Positions 17,057-25,327 of a DNA stretch of 64,000 nucleotides are shown here, in pieces. The notes under the pieces were generated by a model. The model was not told the DNA's origin. It saw only the letters and a list, made by a program, of their open reading frames with translations, and made no database searches. Each line of letters opens with the position of its first letter. Positions within the stretch are counted from its first letter, which is position 1. This stretch comes from Arthrobacter sp. ERGS1:01 (lineage in GTDB: Bacteria; Actinomycetota; Actinomycetes; Actinomycetales; Micrococcaceae), in contig NZ_CP012479.1 in NCBI RefSeq assembly GCF_001281315.1, forward strand, positions 1,116,001 to 1,180,000. The letters are read 5' to 3'. The translations under genes and the position numbers were made by a program.

Positions 17057-18442
17057 TTACGCTTCGCTGGCGCCGGTGATTCCGGAGGTTGAATCTATGA
17101 CGCCCTGCATCTTCTTGGAGAGGGCTTCGTAGAACATGGACAGCGGGAATTCGTCGTCCATGACCTGGTCGGTCATCTCGCGCAGCGGCGCCGTGAGCGG
17201 CAGGGCGTCCGGGCCCTTGGCCCAGGTGGAGGCCGGGTTGGGAGTCAGGGTGCCGGAGACCAGCTCGTAGGCGGCCAGCCAGTGTGCCAGCTTGGGCCGG
17301 TCGATCGAGCGCCAGTACAGGTCCTCGATGGCGTGGCCCAGGGCGATCACGACGTCGGGCACCTCGGCCCAGTCGATCGTGAGCTTGGTGTCGGTCCAGT
17401 GCAGCACGTGGTGCTGGTGCAGCCAGGCAAAGAGCAGCTGCCCGCCCAGGCCGTCGTAGTTGCGCACCCGGCTGCCGGTGATGGCGAAGCGGAAGATCCT
17501 GTCGAAGATCACGGCGTACTGGACCAGCTTGGCCTGCCGGCGGGCCTCGGGGGAGGCGGATTCGTCATGTTCCACGGCCACGGACTCGCGGTAGGCGGTC
17601 AGGTCGCAGCGCAGTTCCTCCAGCGAGTACAGGAAGTACGGCATGCGCTGCTTGATCATGAACGGGTCGAAGGGCAGGTCCCCGCGCATGTGCGTGCGGT
17701 CGTGGATCAGGTCCCACATGACGAACGTTTCCTGGGTCAGCGCCTGGTCGTTGAGCATTTCGGCGGCCTCGGCGGGCAGTTCCAGCCGGGTGACGTCTGC
17801 GGCGGCACGGAGCACGCGGCGGTACCGGGCGGCTTCGCGGTCCTGGAAGATGGCGCCCCACGTGAAGGTGGGGGTTTCACGGACGGCGACGCTTTCCGGG
17901 AACAGGACGGCCGAGTTGCTGTCGTAGCCGGGGGTGAAGTCGATGAAGCGCAGCGGCACGAAAAGCTTGTTGGAGTAGTTGCCGGCTTCGAGTTCGCCAA
18001 TGAACTCGGGCCAGATGACCTCCACGAGCACCGCCTCCACGAAGCGGGAGGTGGAACCGTTCTGGGTGTACATGGGGAACACCACCAGGTGGCCCAGGCC
18101 GTTGACGCGGTGTTCCTGCGGGTTGAAGGCGAGCAGGGAGTCCAGGAAATCGGGCACGCCCAGGCCGGAGTCCGCCCAGCGGCCAAAGTCGGCGATCAGC
18201 AGGCGCAGGTAGTCGGCGTCGTGCGGGAAGTGTGGGGCCAGGGTCGCGACGGCGTCGGTAATGGAAGTGATCAGCTCACGGGCCTGCCCATGGTCCCCGG
18301 GATTGGGGACGGAACCATCCTTGACCTGCAATCCCTGCAGCGCCGTTGCCGCGGCCTTCAAGGAGAGCCATGCGGGGTCGGTGGCGAGGCCGGCTGCGTC
18401 CATGCCGGTGAGCGGGCCCGTTGCCTCAAGTGTGTTGGTCAT
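17057..18442 (-). CDS. DUF6421 family protein
   Basis: A 461-residue soluble protein with no assigned function, matching what I recognise as DUF6421 in actinobacteria. Conserved-looking segments are GLGHLVVFPMYTQNGS, FVPLRFIDFTPGYDSN, MWDLIHDRTHMRGDLPFDPFMIKQRMPYFLYS (with an HDRxH pattern that could bind metal) and LLFAWLHQHHVL. The ATG at 18442 has AAAGGAAG six bases upstream; a longer frame to 18811 would invade the MsrB gene. No signal peptide or helix is seen. The His-rich patches suggest an enzyme, but that is inference. Confidence 0.78.
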   Translation of the reverse strand: MTNTLEATGPLTGMDAAGLATDPAWLSLKAAATALQGLQVKDGSVPNPGDHGQARELITSITDAVATLAPHFPHDADYLRLLIADFGRWADSGLGVPDFLDSLLAFNPQEHRVNGLGHLVVFPMYTQNGSTSRFVEAVLVEVIWPEFIGELEAGNYSNKLFVPLRFIDFTPGYDSNSAVLFPESVAVRETPTFTWGAIFQDREAARYRRVLRAAADVTRLELPAEAAEMLNDQALTQETFVMWDLIHDRTHMRGDLPFDPFMIKQRMPYFLYSLEELRCDLTAYRESVAVEHDESASPEARRQAKLVQYAVIFDRIFRFAITGSRVRNYDGLGGQLLFAWLHQHHVLHWTDTKLTIDWAEVPDVVIALGHAIEDLYWRSIDRPKLAHWLAAYELVSGTLTPNPASTWAKGPDALPLTAPLREMTDQVMDDEFPLSMFYEALSKKMQGVIDSTSGITGASEA

Positions 18443-18551
18443 GTGCGTCTTCCTTTGCTGCCGAATACCATTTTTTCGAGCGTAGCAATGGAACAGCAAA
18501 ACTAATGTGCCATATTCCCAAGCATTAGCAACCCGCGTGCTCAGGGGCATG

Positions 18552-18600
18552 AAAAAGCGGCGCTGCCACAGCATTGACCATGCTTGCGGCGCGCCGCCTT
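18552..18600 (-). terminator. Terminator after msrB
   Basis: On the minus strand a GCGGCGC/GCGCCGC outer stem encloses an AGCAT/ATGCT inner stem and is followed by TTTTT. It starts 3 bases beyond the MsrB stop codon. Confidence 0.7.
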
Positions 18601-18603
18601 CCG

Positions 18604-19023
18604 TTACTCCCCGGCTTCCTTGAGCCGCAGGGAGATGGAGTTGATGCAAAAGCGCTGGTCGGTGGGGGTGTCGTAGCCCTCGCCCTCGAACAGGTGGCCC
18701 AGGTGCGAGTCGCAGGCGGCGCAGCGCACCTCGATCCGCTTCATGCCCAGCGTGTTGTCGTGCAGGTACCGCACGGTGCCTTCGGCCAGCGGCGCGAAGA
18801 AGGAAGGCCACCCGCAGTGGGAAGCGAACTTTTCCTTGGAGGTGAACAGCTCGGCCCCGCAGGCGCGGCAGGCGTACACGCCCTCCGTCATGGAGTCCCA
18901 GTATTCGCCGGTGTAGGCGCGTTCGGTGCCGGCCTTGCGCAGCACGGCGTATTCATCGGGCGTCAGCTCGGCCCGCCATTGCTCGTCGGTCTTCACCACG
19001 GATGGATTTTCGGAAGCAGTCAT
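18604..19023 (-). CDS. msrB: Peptide-methionine (R)-S-oxide reductase MsrB
   Basis: A 139-residue repair enzyme reducing the R-epimer of methionine sulfoxide in proteins. It has the structural zinc ligands CRACG and CAACD, the conserved HCGWPSF and SHLGHLFEG segments, and catalytic Cys in RFCINSISL near the C-terminus. The ATG at 19023 (MTASENPS) gives the standard family length. It lies 14 bases downstream of the gene at 19038-19529 and is probably co-transcribed with it. A hairpin with a U tract ends the unit. Confidence 0.95.
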   Translation of the reverse strand: MTASENPSVVKTDEQWRAELTPDEYAVLRKAGTERAYTGEYWDSMTEGVYACRACGAELFTSKEKFASHCGWPSFFAPLAEGTVRYLHDNTLGMKRIEVRCAACDSHLGHLFEGEGYDTPTDQRFCINSISLRLKEAGE

Positions 19024-19037
19024 AATGTCCTCAACGC

Positions 19038-19529
19038 TTAGGAGTCGCCAATAAATCCCGAACCGGCATACAGATGCAGCACGGGCAGTCCCAGCTTGCG
19101 CTGGGCCTGGTTGGCCCAATCCCGCCGGAACGTGTCGGCCACGGCATGCGGGCGGGTGACCACCACAGCCTGCCGGGCGCCGGTCTCGGTGACCTGGGCG
19201 ACGAGGGAGGCGACGGCGTCGCCGTCGGCAACCCGGCCGGAGGCCTTGGCACCCGCCGCGGCCAGGACCGCGAGGGAGGTGTCAAGGGTTTCCTGGGCGG
19301 CCGCGCGCACCGTTGCGGTGTCGGGTTTCTCCCGGAATTCGTGCAGCGCGCCGGGCAGGTCGAGCATGGTCAACTGGTCAATCACGTCCACCAGCAGGTG
19401 CCTTTTGGTGTCGGCGGGTACCAGCAGCACCAGCTCCACGTCGTCGTCGGGGCCGTACAGATCGGTGATGTTCTCCGCGTCGACGGCGCTCAGGGGTTCT
19501 TCCGTCAGGATGATGATCGAGTCGCTCAT
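19038..19529 (-). CDS. Conserved hypothetical protein, alpha/beta fold
   Basis: A 163-residue acidic protein that I cannot name. It alternates beta-like stretches (SIIILTEE, VELVLLVPADT, QAVVVTRPHAV, LPVLHLYAGSGFIGDS) with helices, a pattern resembling universal-stress or nucleotide-binding alpha/beta folds. There is no Walker motif, no cysteine pair and no signal peptide. It precedes msrB by 14 bases, so a link with oxidative-stress repair is possible but unproven. Confidence 0.65.
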   Translation of the reverse strand: MSDSIIILTEEPLSAVDAENITDLYGPDDDVELVLLVPADTKRHLLVDVIDQLTMLDLPGALHEFREKPDTATVRAAAQETLDTSLAVLAAAGAKASGRVADGDAVASLVAQVTETGARQAVVVTRPHAVADTFRRDWANQAQRKLGLPVLHLYAGSGFIGDS

Positions 19530-19651
19530 GGCACCAGCATAGGCTCACGCACGGCCAAATCCGCCACCATGGCCACATGTTGGGGCGAAAGAAACGCCGC
19601 AGCCCCGGTGCGCCGCTCGACGCGCCCCCGGCGGGTGGGCAGAATGGTCCT

Positions 19652-20869
19652 ATGGCATCTTCGGCGCACTCCTCCAACACCTGGCTCAAGTGGGGCCTGC
19701 TGGGTGCCGGTGCCGCCGGCGCCGCCGCATTCACGGTAGTCACGGCGACCTCCGCACTGGCCGCCTACTTTGCCCGGCGTGTGGTCACGCCGGAAAAGGC
19801 CCGGATAGACGACGTCGCGATCCTCGCCGTGATCCCCAACGGACCCAATCTGCAGGTGGTCCTCGAGGCGACCCCGGACACCATCGTGGAGGGCCGCTAC
19901 GCGATCTACTTCGACAACGCCCGCGCCCACGCCGTGATCGGGGACATCGTCTCCTATGTTCCCCGCGAGGGAAGCGTCACCCGGGAGGTGCTGGACGTGG
20001 TGGGCGGGGACTTGCGCACGGCCACGGCAGGCTGGTGGTCCGGGAGCATCTACGCGCACCCGTCCGAGATGGGCCTCGACTCCGAGGACGTCATCCTGGA
20101 GCTGCCCGACGGCCCCGCACCGGCCTGGCTGGTGCCGGCGCCCCATGCCCTGCCCACCTGGGCCATCATGGTGCACGGCCGCGGCGCCACCCGGGCCGAG
20201 GGCCTGCGGGCCGTGGCCGCCGCCCAGCGACTGGGCATGAATTCGCTCCTGATCTCCTACCGGAACGACGGCGACGCTCCCGCGGCCGCGGACGGACGCT
20301 ACGGCCTGGGCGTGACCGAATGGCAGGACGTGGAGGTCGCGATCGATTACGCCGTGGCCCGCGGAGCGAAGGACGTGGTGTTGTTTGGCTTCTCGATGGG
20401 CGGGGCCATCTGCCTGCAGGCGGCCGATCTTTCCCGCAGCCGCCGGCACATCCTGGCCATGGTGCTTGACGCGCCCGTCATCAGCTGGGTCAACGTGTTG
20501 GCGCACCAGGCGCAGCTGAACAGGATCCCGGATTACATTGGCCGCTACGGCCAGCTCATGCTCAGCCACCGGCTGGGCCGGCGCATCACGGGCCTGGCCG
20601 CCCCCGTCAACCTCAAGAGCATGGACTGGGTGACCCGGGCCGTGGAGCTGCGCACGCCCACCCTGGTGCTGCACAGCATCGACGACGACTTCGTCCCCTA
20701 CGGGCCCACCGCGAAATTGGCAAAACTCAATCCCGAGATGGTCACCTTCGAGCCGTTCAGCAAGGCCCGGCACACCAAGGAATGGAACCTCGACTCGGCA
20801 CGCTGGGAGAACGTCGTGGAGTCCTGGCTGCGTCCGCGGCTGGGCCGCTACGGCCTGCCGCGGGACTAG
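19652..20869 (+). CDS. Membrane-anchored alpha/beta hydrolase
   Basis: A 405-residue protein with an N-terminal membrane helix (WGLLGAGAAGAAAFTVV) followed by a serine hydrolase domain. The nucleophile elbow is FGFSMGGAICL (Ser), with an acid in LHSIDDDFVPYGP (Asp) and the His in KARHTKEWNLDS. The oxyanion region is MVHGRGATRAEGLRAV. The ATG at 19652 (MASSAHSS) gives a sensible anchor; an earlier frame start at 19577 is basic and unlikely. The substrate is unknown; esterase or peptidase-type S9/S15 relatives are possible. It converges with ybaK, with 10 bases between them. Confidence 0.82.
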   Translation: MASSAHSSNTWLKWGLLGAGAAGAAAFTVVTATSALAAYFARRVVTPEKARIDDVAILAVIPNGPNLQVVLEATPDTIVEGRYAIYFDNARAHAVIGDIVSYVPREGSVTREVLDVVGGDLRTATAGWWSGSIYAHPSEMGLDSEDVILELPDGPAPAWLVPAPHALPTWAIMVHGRGATRAEGLRAVAAAQRLGMNSLLISYRNDGDAPAAADGRYGLGVTEWQDVEVAIDYAVARGAKDVVLFGFSMGGAICLQAADLSRSRRHILAMVLDAPVISWVNVLAHQAQLNRIPDYIGRYGQLMLSHRLGRRITGLAAPVNLKSMDWVTRAVELRTPTLVLHSIDDDFVPYGPTAKLAKLNPEMVTFEPFSKARHTKEWNLDSARWENVVESWLRPRLGRYGLPRD

Positions 20870-20879
20870 CTGCCGGTTG

Positions 20880-21383
20880 CTAGTTGCCGGGGTTGCCGAT
20901 CGGCGCCGTCATCGCGCTGGTCAGTGCGATCAGGTCCGCTGGGGCCAGCTCCACGTCGAAGCCGCGGCGTCCGCCGGACACGTAGATGCTGTCAAAACCC
21001 AGGGCGGACTCGTCCAGCACGGTGGGGGAGGCCTGGCGCTGGCCCAGCGGTGAGATGCCGCCGAGCACATAGCCCGTGCGCCGTTGCGCCAGGGCGGGAT
21101 CGGCCATGGCGGCCTTCTTCCTTCCCAGGGCGTGGGCCAGGGCCTTCAGGTCCAGGGTCCCGTTGACGGGCACGACGGCGGCCGCGAGGGTGCCGTCGAC
21201 GTCGGCCATCAACGTCTTGAACACCCGCCCGGGCGCCACCCCCAAAACCTCCGCCGCCTCCATGCCGTAGCTGGCGGCGGCGGGGTCGTGGGTGTAGGCG
21301 TGCGCCGTGAACGGCACGCCGGCCGCGGTCAGGGCCACGGTGGCAGGGGTGCCCGCATGGGCGGGTGCCTTCTTCTTTGCCAT
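20880..21383 (-). CDS. ybaK: Cys-tRNA(Pro)/Cys-tRNA(Cys) deacylase YbaK
   Basis: A 167-residue trans-editing enzyme of the YbaK/EbsC family that hydrolyses Cys mischarged on tRNA(Pro). Family features are VFKTLMADVDGTLAAAVVPVNGTLDL with the invariant Lys, the LGRKKAAMADP segment, and GYVLGGISPLGQRQASPTVLDE with the Gly-rich catalytic turn. Length is typical. It follows sufE by 21 bases on the same strand, forming a minus-strand run with sufE and the sulfurtransferase, all linked to cysteine or sulfur chemistry. Confidence 0.92.
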   Translation of the reverse strand: MAKKKAPAHAGTPATVALTAAGVPFTAHAYTHDPAAASYGMEAAEVLGVAPGRVFKTLMADVDGTLAAAVVPVNGTLDLKALAHALGRKKAAMADPALAQRRTGYVLGGISPLGQRQASPTVLDESALGFDSIYVSGGRRGFDVELAPADLIALTSAMTAPIGNPGN

Positions 21384-21404
21384 GAAACGATTCCGGCGCG
21401 CCGG

Positions 21405-21866
21405 TCAGGCTGCCGGGCGGACGCCGCCGGCGATCTTGCGCTTCACGCGGCCCAGCATGGCCGACATCCCGCGCATGCGCAACGGCGAGATGGCCCGCGT
21501 CAGGCCCAGCTGCTCGGGCATGTCGTCGGGCACGGCCAGGATCTCCTCCGCCGTCAGCCCGTCGAGCCCCTCAAAAAGGACCGAGGCGAAGCCGCGGGTC
21601 GTGGGCGCCTCGGGGGGTGCCTGGAAGAACAACCGAATGACCTCGCCGTGGTCGGTCATTTCCGATTCAACGGTCAGGAACAGCGGCGACTGGCATTCCA
21701 CCACCTGTTCGAGCAATTCGGGGTGGGACGTTAAACGTTCCGGCAGCGCCGGCAGGGACCGTGAGAATTCCAGCAGGAGCGTGAGCCGCTCACGCTCCTC
21801 AAGTTCCTGGAAATCATTGACGATCTCCGCCAACGCCGGCGGGAGTGCTTGTGAAGTAGTCATCAA
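21405..21866 (-). CDS. sufE: SufE-family sulfur acceptor protein
   Basis: A 153-residue protein of the SufE/CsdE family, which accepts persulfide sulfur from a cysteine desulfurase for Fe-S cluster assembly. The acceptor Cys is in VVECQSPLFLTVE, and the C-terminal helices include ISPLRMRGMSAMLGRVKRK. Two Met codons open the frame; the first is used here. It lies 39 bases after the sulfurtransferase gene. The nearest desulfurase gene is not in the window, so the partner must be elsewhere. Confidence 0.9.
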   Translation of the reverse strand: MMTTSQALPPALAEIVNDFQELEERERLTLLLEFSRSLPALPERLTSHPELLEQVVECQSPLFLTVESEMTDHGEVIRLFFQAPPEAPTTRGFASVLFEGLDGLTAEEILAVPDDMPEQLGLTRAISPLRMRGMSAMLGRVKRKIAGGVRPAA

Positions 21867-21905
21867 CTAAAGCGTACGTTTCTTTTGGCTCGGGCGGTGA
21901 ATCGC

Positions 21906-22823
21906 TTAGTTGTTTCCGGGCCATTCGCCGCGTTCGGTGCCCTTGACGATCGGGACGCGCACGGCGTTGCCCCATTCGGTCCAGGAGCCGTCGTAGTTGC
22001 GCACCGTGTCAAAGCCGAGCAGGTACTTCAGTGCGAACCAGGTGTGGCTGGAACGCTCGCCGATCCGGCAGTAGGCCACCACGTCGTCGCCGGCCTTGAG
22101 CCCGGCTTCGCCCAGGTACAGGGCTTCGAGTTCCTCGCGGCTGCGGTAGGTGCCGTCCTCGGCGGCCGCGCGGGCCCACGGGATGGACGCGGCCGTGGGG
22201 ATGTGGCCGCCGCGCAACGTGCCTTCCTGGGGGTAGGCGGGCATGTGCGTGCGTTCGCCGGAGTATTCCTCGGGGGAGCGGACGTCGATCAGCGGGTTGC
22301 TGCCCAAACGTGCCAGGACGTCTTCCTTGTAGGCGCGGATGGGGGCGTCGTTGCGCTCCACCACCGGGTAGCCGGCGGACGGCGTCACGTCGGTGGCGTC
22401 GGTCGTCAGTTCGCGGCCCTCGGCGATCCACTTGTCGCGGCCGCCGTCGAGCAGGCGGACGTCCTCGTGGCCGAACAAGGTGAACACCCACAGGGCGTAC
22501 GCGGCCCACCAGTTGGACTTGTCGCCGTAGACCACGATCGTCGTGTCGCGGGAGATGCCCTTCGCGGCGGCGAGCTTGGCAAAAGCGGCGCCGTCAATGT
22601 AGTCCCGGGTGACGTCGTCGTTCAGGTCGGTGTGCCAGTCGATCTTGACGGCGCCGGGGATATGCCCGGTCTCATAGAGCAGCACGTCCTCATCGGATTC
22701 CACCACCACCAGGCCGCCGTTGGCCCCGCCGGCCAGTGCGGCGGCAAGCCACTCGGTGGAAACCAGCCGCTCCGGGTGGGCGTAGGCGGAAAACTTCTCA
22801 TTGCTTTCAACTGCAACAGTCAT
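21906..22823 (-). CDS. sseA: Two-domain sulfurtransferase (thiosulfate/3-mercaptopyruvate type)
   Basis: A 305-residue rhodanese with a catalytically inactive N-terminal domain (residues about 20-140) and an active C-terminal one. The active Cys is in [18 protein letters not shown]; the loop CRIGERS fits the CxxGxR(S/T) signature of thiosulfate sulfurtransferases. The ATG at 22823 has AAGGGACACC upstream. It leads the sseA-sufE-ybaK run and is divergent from zapE. In actinobacteria this pair with SufE is a recurrent arrangement, suggesting sulfur flow to Fe-S assembly. Confidence 0.9.
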   Translation of the reverse strand: MTVAVESNEKFSAYAHPERLVSTEWLAAALAGGANGGLVVVESDEDVLLYETGHIPGAVKIDWHTDLNDDVTRDYIDGAAFAKLAAAKGISRDTTIVVYGDKSNWWAAYALWVFTLFGHEDVRLLDGGRDKWIAEGRELTTDATDVTPSAGYPVVERNDAPIRAYKEDVLARLGSNPLIDVRSPEEYSGERTHMPAYPQEGTLRGGHIPTAASIPWARAAAEDGTYRSREELEALYLGEAGLKAGDDVVAYCRIGERSSHTWFALKYLLGFDTVRNYDGSWTEWGNAVRVPIVKGTERGEWPGNN

Positions 22824-23022
22824 GGTGTCCCTTTTTTACTCGGTGTGGTGGCGCGGCGAAAGGACGCAGCGCCGGGTCCTCTTCCATCTACACTAACCAT
22901 CCGGCGGGCCGAATACTTCCGCACGTTAACGTAAGGCAATATCCGAGTGGGTAAACTTGCCAAGGGCCATATTGGGCCGCCGCAACACTTTATTGTTTTC
23001 CCCAGATGAATGGACAAGGTCC

Positions 23023-24081
23023 TTGGTACACGTAGAGCAACTTTCCACCCGCCGCCCGGCCGTGTCGGTGGAGGAACTGCTAAAAGGCTTCGTCCCGTCG
23101 CCGCGCTTTGGCGAGGTGTCCTTTGCCAGCTACCGTCCGGACCCGTCCCAACCGTCCCAGGCCGAGGCCGTGCGGGTTTTGTCGGAGTTCGGGAGCACGG
23201 TGGCCGGCAAACCGGCGTCGGGGCTGCGCAAGTTCTTTGGCGGCAAGGCAAAGAAGACGGACTCGCGGGCCGGGATCTACCTCGACGGCGGCTTTGGCGT
23301 GGGCAAGACCCACCTGCTGTCCTCGCTGTGGCACCAGGTGGAGGGGCCCAAGGCCATCGGCACCTTTGTGGAGTACACGAACTTGGTGGGCGCGTTGTCG
23401 TTCCGCAAGACCGTGGAGGCCTTGAGCAGCTACAAGCTGGTGTGCATCGACGAGTTTGAGCTCGATGATCCGGGGGACACCGTGCTGATGTCCCGGCTCA
23501 TGCGTGAACTGGCCGACGCCGGCGTGAAGCTCGCAGCCACGTCCAACACCCTGCCCGGCGCCCTGGGTGACGGCCGCTTTGCCGCCGTCGACTTCCAACG
23601 GGAAATCCAGGTGCTGGCGGACCAGTTCGAGATCCTGCACATCGACGGCGAGGACTTCCGCCACCGCGGACTGCCCACCCCGCCCCAGCCGTTGGCCAAC
23701 AGCGACCTCGACGCCGCCATGCGCCGCGAGTTCGGTGAGAAGACCGTTGCCGTGGACGACTTTGCCACCCTCGTGGACCACCTTGCCGGGGTCCATCCCT
23801 CCCGTTACCGGCAGTTGCTGGACGGGGTCGACGCCGTGGTGTGGCGCGACGTGCACACCATCACCGAACAATCCGTGGCGCTGCGCTTCGTGGTGCTGGC
23901 CGACCGCCTGTACGACAAGGACGTGCCGATCCTGGCCAGCGGCGCCCCGCTGGATCAGCTGTTCACCCCGGAGATGATGACCGGCGGCTACCAGAAGAAG
24001 TACTTCCGTGCCGTGTCCCGCCTGACCGCACTGGCCCGCGAGGCCCAGGAGGCCGCGGCAGTGCCGGCGCCTGTCGCTTAA
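23023..24081 (+). CDS. zapE: ZapE-family (AFG1-like) ATPase
   Basis: An AFG1/ZapE P-loop ATPase. In proteobacteria ZapE modulates the FtsZ ring; the role in actinobacteria is less clear. The frame can start at an upstream ATG (22957, 374 residues), but the TTG at 23023 (VHVEQLSTRRPAVSVEELLKGF) matches the family N-terminus best and has AAGG just before it. Walker A is GGFGVGKTHLLS, Walker B LVCIDEFELDDPGD, sensor region KLAATSNTLPGALGDGRF. The C-terminus contains LRFVVLADRLYDKDVPILASG. Confidence 0.85.
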   Translation: MVHVEQLSTRRPAVSVEELLKGFVPSPRFGEVSFASYRPDPSQPSQAEAVRVLSEFGSTVAGKPASGLRKFFGGKAKKTDSRAGIYLDGGFGVGKTHLLSSLWHQVEGPKAIGTFVEYTNLVGALSFRKTVEALSSYKLVCIDEFELDDPGDTVLMSRLMRELADAGVKLAATSNTLPGALGDGRFAAVDFQREIQVLADQFEILHIDGEDFRHRGLPTPPQPLANSDLDAAMRREFGEKTVAVDDFATLVDHLAGVHPSRYRQLLDGVDAVVWRDVHTITEQSVALRFVVLADRLYDKDVPILASGAPLDQLFTPEMMTGGYQKKYFRAVSRLTALAREAQEAAAVPAPVA

Positions 24082-24099
24082 GCCGTTAAATGCCAAGAA

Positions 24100-24131
24100 G
24101 CGTCGGTTCCGTCTCTCGACGGTACCGACGC
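24100..24131. terminator. Hairpin between convergent zapE and the MT0933-like gene
   Basis: A 14-bp stem with one T-T mismatch (GCGTCGGT/ACCGACGC outer, CCGTC/GACGG inner) around a TCTC loop. No U tract is seen on either side; it is probably a bidirectional terminator or an mRNA 3' end stabiliser. Confidence 0.5.
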
Positions 24132-24168
24132 CCCTATTGACGCCATAATCTAAGGGCGAAGGGCGAGC

Positions 24169-24357
24169 CTACTTGTTCCCGGCACCATCGACAAAGTCGG
24201 ATGCTGCCTTCTGGACGCCGTCGACTTGATCCTTGAACTTGTCACCGGTCTTGCCGTCGACAAAGTCGCCGGCCTTCTCAATGCCGTCCTTGATCGCGTC
24301 TTCCTTGCCGCTGATAAGTCCCTCGGCCTTGCCCTTGATATCGTCAAAAATAGACAA
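24169..24357 (-). CDS. Small MT0933/Rv0909-like protein
   Basis: A 62-residue, highly charged helical protein (MSIFDDIKGKAEGLISGKED, then GDFVDGKTGDKFKDQVDGVQ). It matches the small Rv0909/MT0933 'antitoxin' family common in actinobacteria. No toxin gene lies beside it, and CsbD-like stress proteins have the same general character, so the antitoxin label should be treated with caution. It converges with zapE. Confidence 0.75.
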   Translation of the reverse strand: MSIFDDIKGKAEGLISGKEDAIKDGIEKAGDFVDGKTGDKFKDQVDGVQKAASDFVDGAGNK

Positions 24358-24495
24358 CAGGCACCTCCCTTCGCTCGGGGGCTATTGGCGCCCCAACTTC
24401 TTCCAGCCTAATCGGCGCTCTGAAGTTGTCAATGGGCCGAAAGGAATTTTGCCGGGACATTCGTGCGTGCGAATATGGAATGAGCCGCTAGGCAC

Positions 24496-24537
24496 CCGGA
24501 CGAGGTGCGCCGTACCCGGCCAGCGACAAGACGGCGC
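24496..24537 (+). promoter_or_regulatory. Guanidine-III riboswitch
   Basis: The 42 bases starting CCGGACGAGGTGCGCCGTAC and ending GACAAGACGGCGC match, almost base for base, the minimal guanidine-III (mini-ykkC III) aptamer as I recall it from the crystallised actinobacterial example. They include the CCGG/CCGG and GCGCCGT/ACGGCGC pairings that build its pseudoknot. The 3' arm ends 3 bases before the GGAGG ribosome site of the SMR exporter gene. Ligand binding should therefore change access to the ribosome site. Confidence 0.9.
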
Positions 24538-24552
24538 CATGGAGGAATTGTC

Positions 24553-24867
24553 ATGGCATGGATCGTCTTAATTATCTCGGGAATGCTTGAAGCCGTGTGG
24601 GCCACCGCCCTCGGCAAGAGCGAGGGTTTCAGCAAGCTGGCCCCCACCATCACCTTCGCAGTGGCGATCATCGCCAGCATGGCCGGACTGGCCTGGGCCA
24701 TGCGCACGCTGCCCACGGGAACCTCCTACGCCGTCTGGGTGGGGATTGGCGCCGCCCTCACCGTCGGCTACGCGATGGCCACCGGATCCGAGGCCGTCTC
24801 CGTGGTGAAGGTATTGCTGCTGCTGGGCTTGGTCTCCTGCATCGTGGGACTCAAGCTCGCGCACTAA
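24553..24867 (+). CDS. gdx: SMR-family guanidinium exporter (Gdx/SugE type)
   Basis: A 104-residue four-helix small multidrug resistance protein working as an antiparallel dimer. The N-terminus MAWIVLIISGMLEAVWATAL contains the essential membrane Glu (E13), and WATAL plus GLAWAMRTLPTGTSYAVWVGIG are typical of the SugE/Gdx subgroup rather than EmrE. The ATG at 24553 has GGAGGAA just upstream. The preceding guanidine-III riboswitch indicates that the physiological substrate is guanidinium, exported by proton antiport, rather than quaternary ammonium compounds. It is a single-gene unit. Confidence 0.93.
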   Translation: MAWIVLIISGMLEAVWATALGKSEGFSKLAPTITFAVAIIASMAGLAWAMRTLPTGTSYAVWVGIGAALTVGYAMATGSEAVSVVKVLLLLGLVSCIVGLKLAH

Positions 24868-24905
24868 GGGAAGGTCCCGGCGTCGTACTCGGCTCTTTTG
24901 CCGGG

Positions 24906-25316
24906 TTACCGGCGGGTTCGCGGAGCACCGTAGTGTTCGTCGGCGACCTCTTCGAGCCAGGTGGTTTCCGGTGCACCGGTGCCATCGCTTTCCCAGATGG
25001 CGAGGTGTTCCATGAACCGGTCCTCGGCGGCGCCGTGCCAGTGTTCCTCACCGGGAGGGCACGTTACGGTGTCGCCGGGGTGGGCCTCGAAGACCACACC
25101 GTCACGGGTACCGACCAGGGCAATTCCGGCAACAACGTGCAGGGTTTGTCCCAGGACGTGGTGGTGCCAGAAGGTGTGGGCGCCGGGGGCGAAGCGGACC
25201 ATGTTCGTGCGCGTTCTGGAGGGTTCCTTGCCGGAGTATATGACGTCGTACCAGACGTCGCCGGTGAACTGTGCTGCCGGTCCCTTGCCTGTCGGGACTG
25301 TGGTGGTGAATTCCAT
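24906..25316 (-). CDS. Cupin-domain protein
   Basis: A 136-residue single-domain cupin. The first cupin motif is seen in APGAHTFWHHHVLGQTLHVVAG (three His in a row plus H in QTLHV) and the second in AHPGDTVTCPPGEEHWHGAAEDRFMEHLAI. These supply metal ligands for a small-molecule dioxygenase, isomerase or decarboxylase. The ATG at 25316 has GGGAG upstream. It is last in a minus-strand run with SDR, AKR and CMD genes; such cupins often accompany carboxymuconolactone-decarboxylase-like proteins. Confidence 0.85.
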   Translation of the reverse strand: MEFTTTVPTGKGPAAQFTGDVWYDVIYSGKEPSRTRTNMVRFAPGAHTFWHHHVLGQTLHVVAGIALVGTRDGVVFEAHPGDTVTCPPGEEHWHGAAEDRFMEHLAIWESDGTGAPETTWLEEVADEHYGAPRTRR

Positions 25317-25327
25317 GAGGGGTCTCC

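Noticed and set aside
24169..24357. Toxin-antitoxin module at the MT0933-like gene
   Set aside because: No toxin-like partner is adjacent; the neighbours are zapE and a riboswitch-controlled exporter.
24505..24552. Longer start for the SMR gene beginning inside the riboswitch
   Set aside because: Codons would lie within the aptamer, the residues are Arg-rich and unlike SMR N-termini, and GGAGG sits correctly before ATG 24553.
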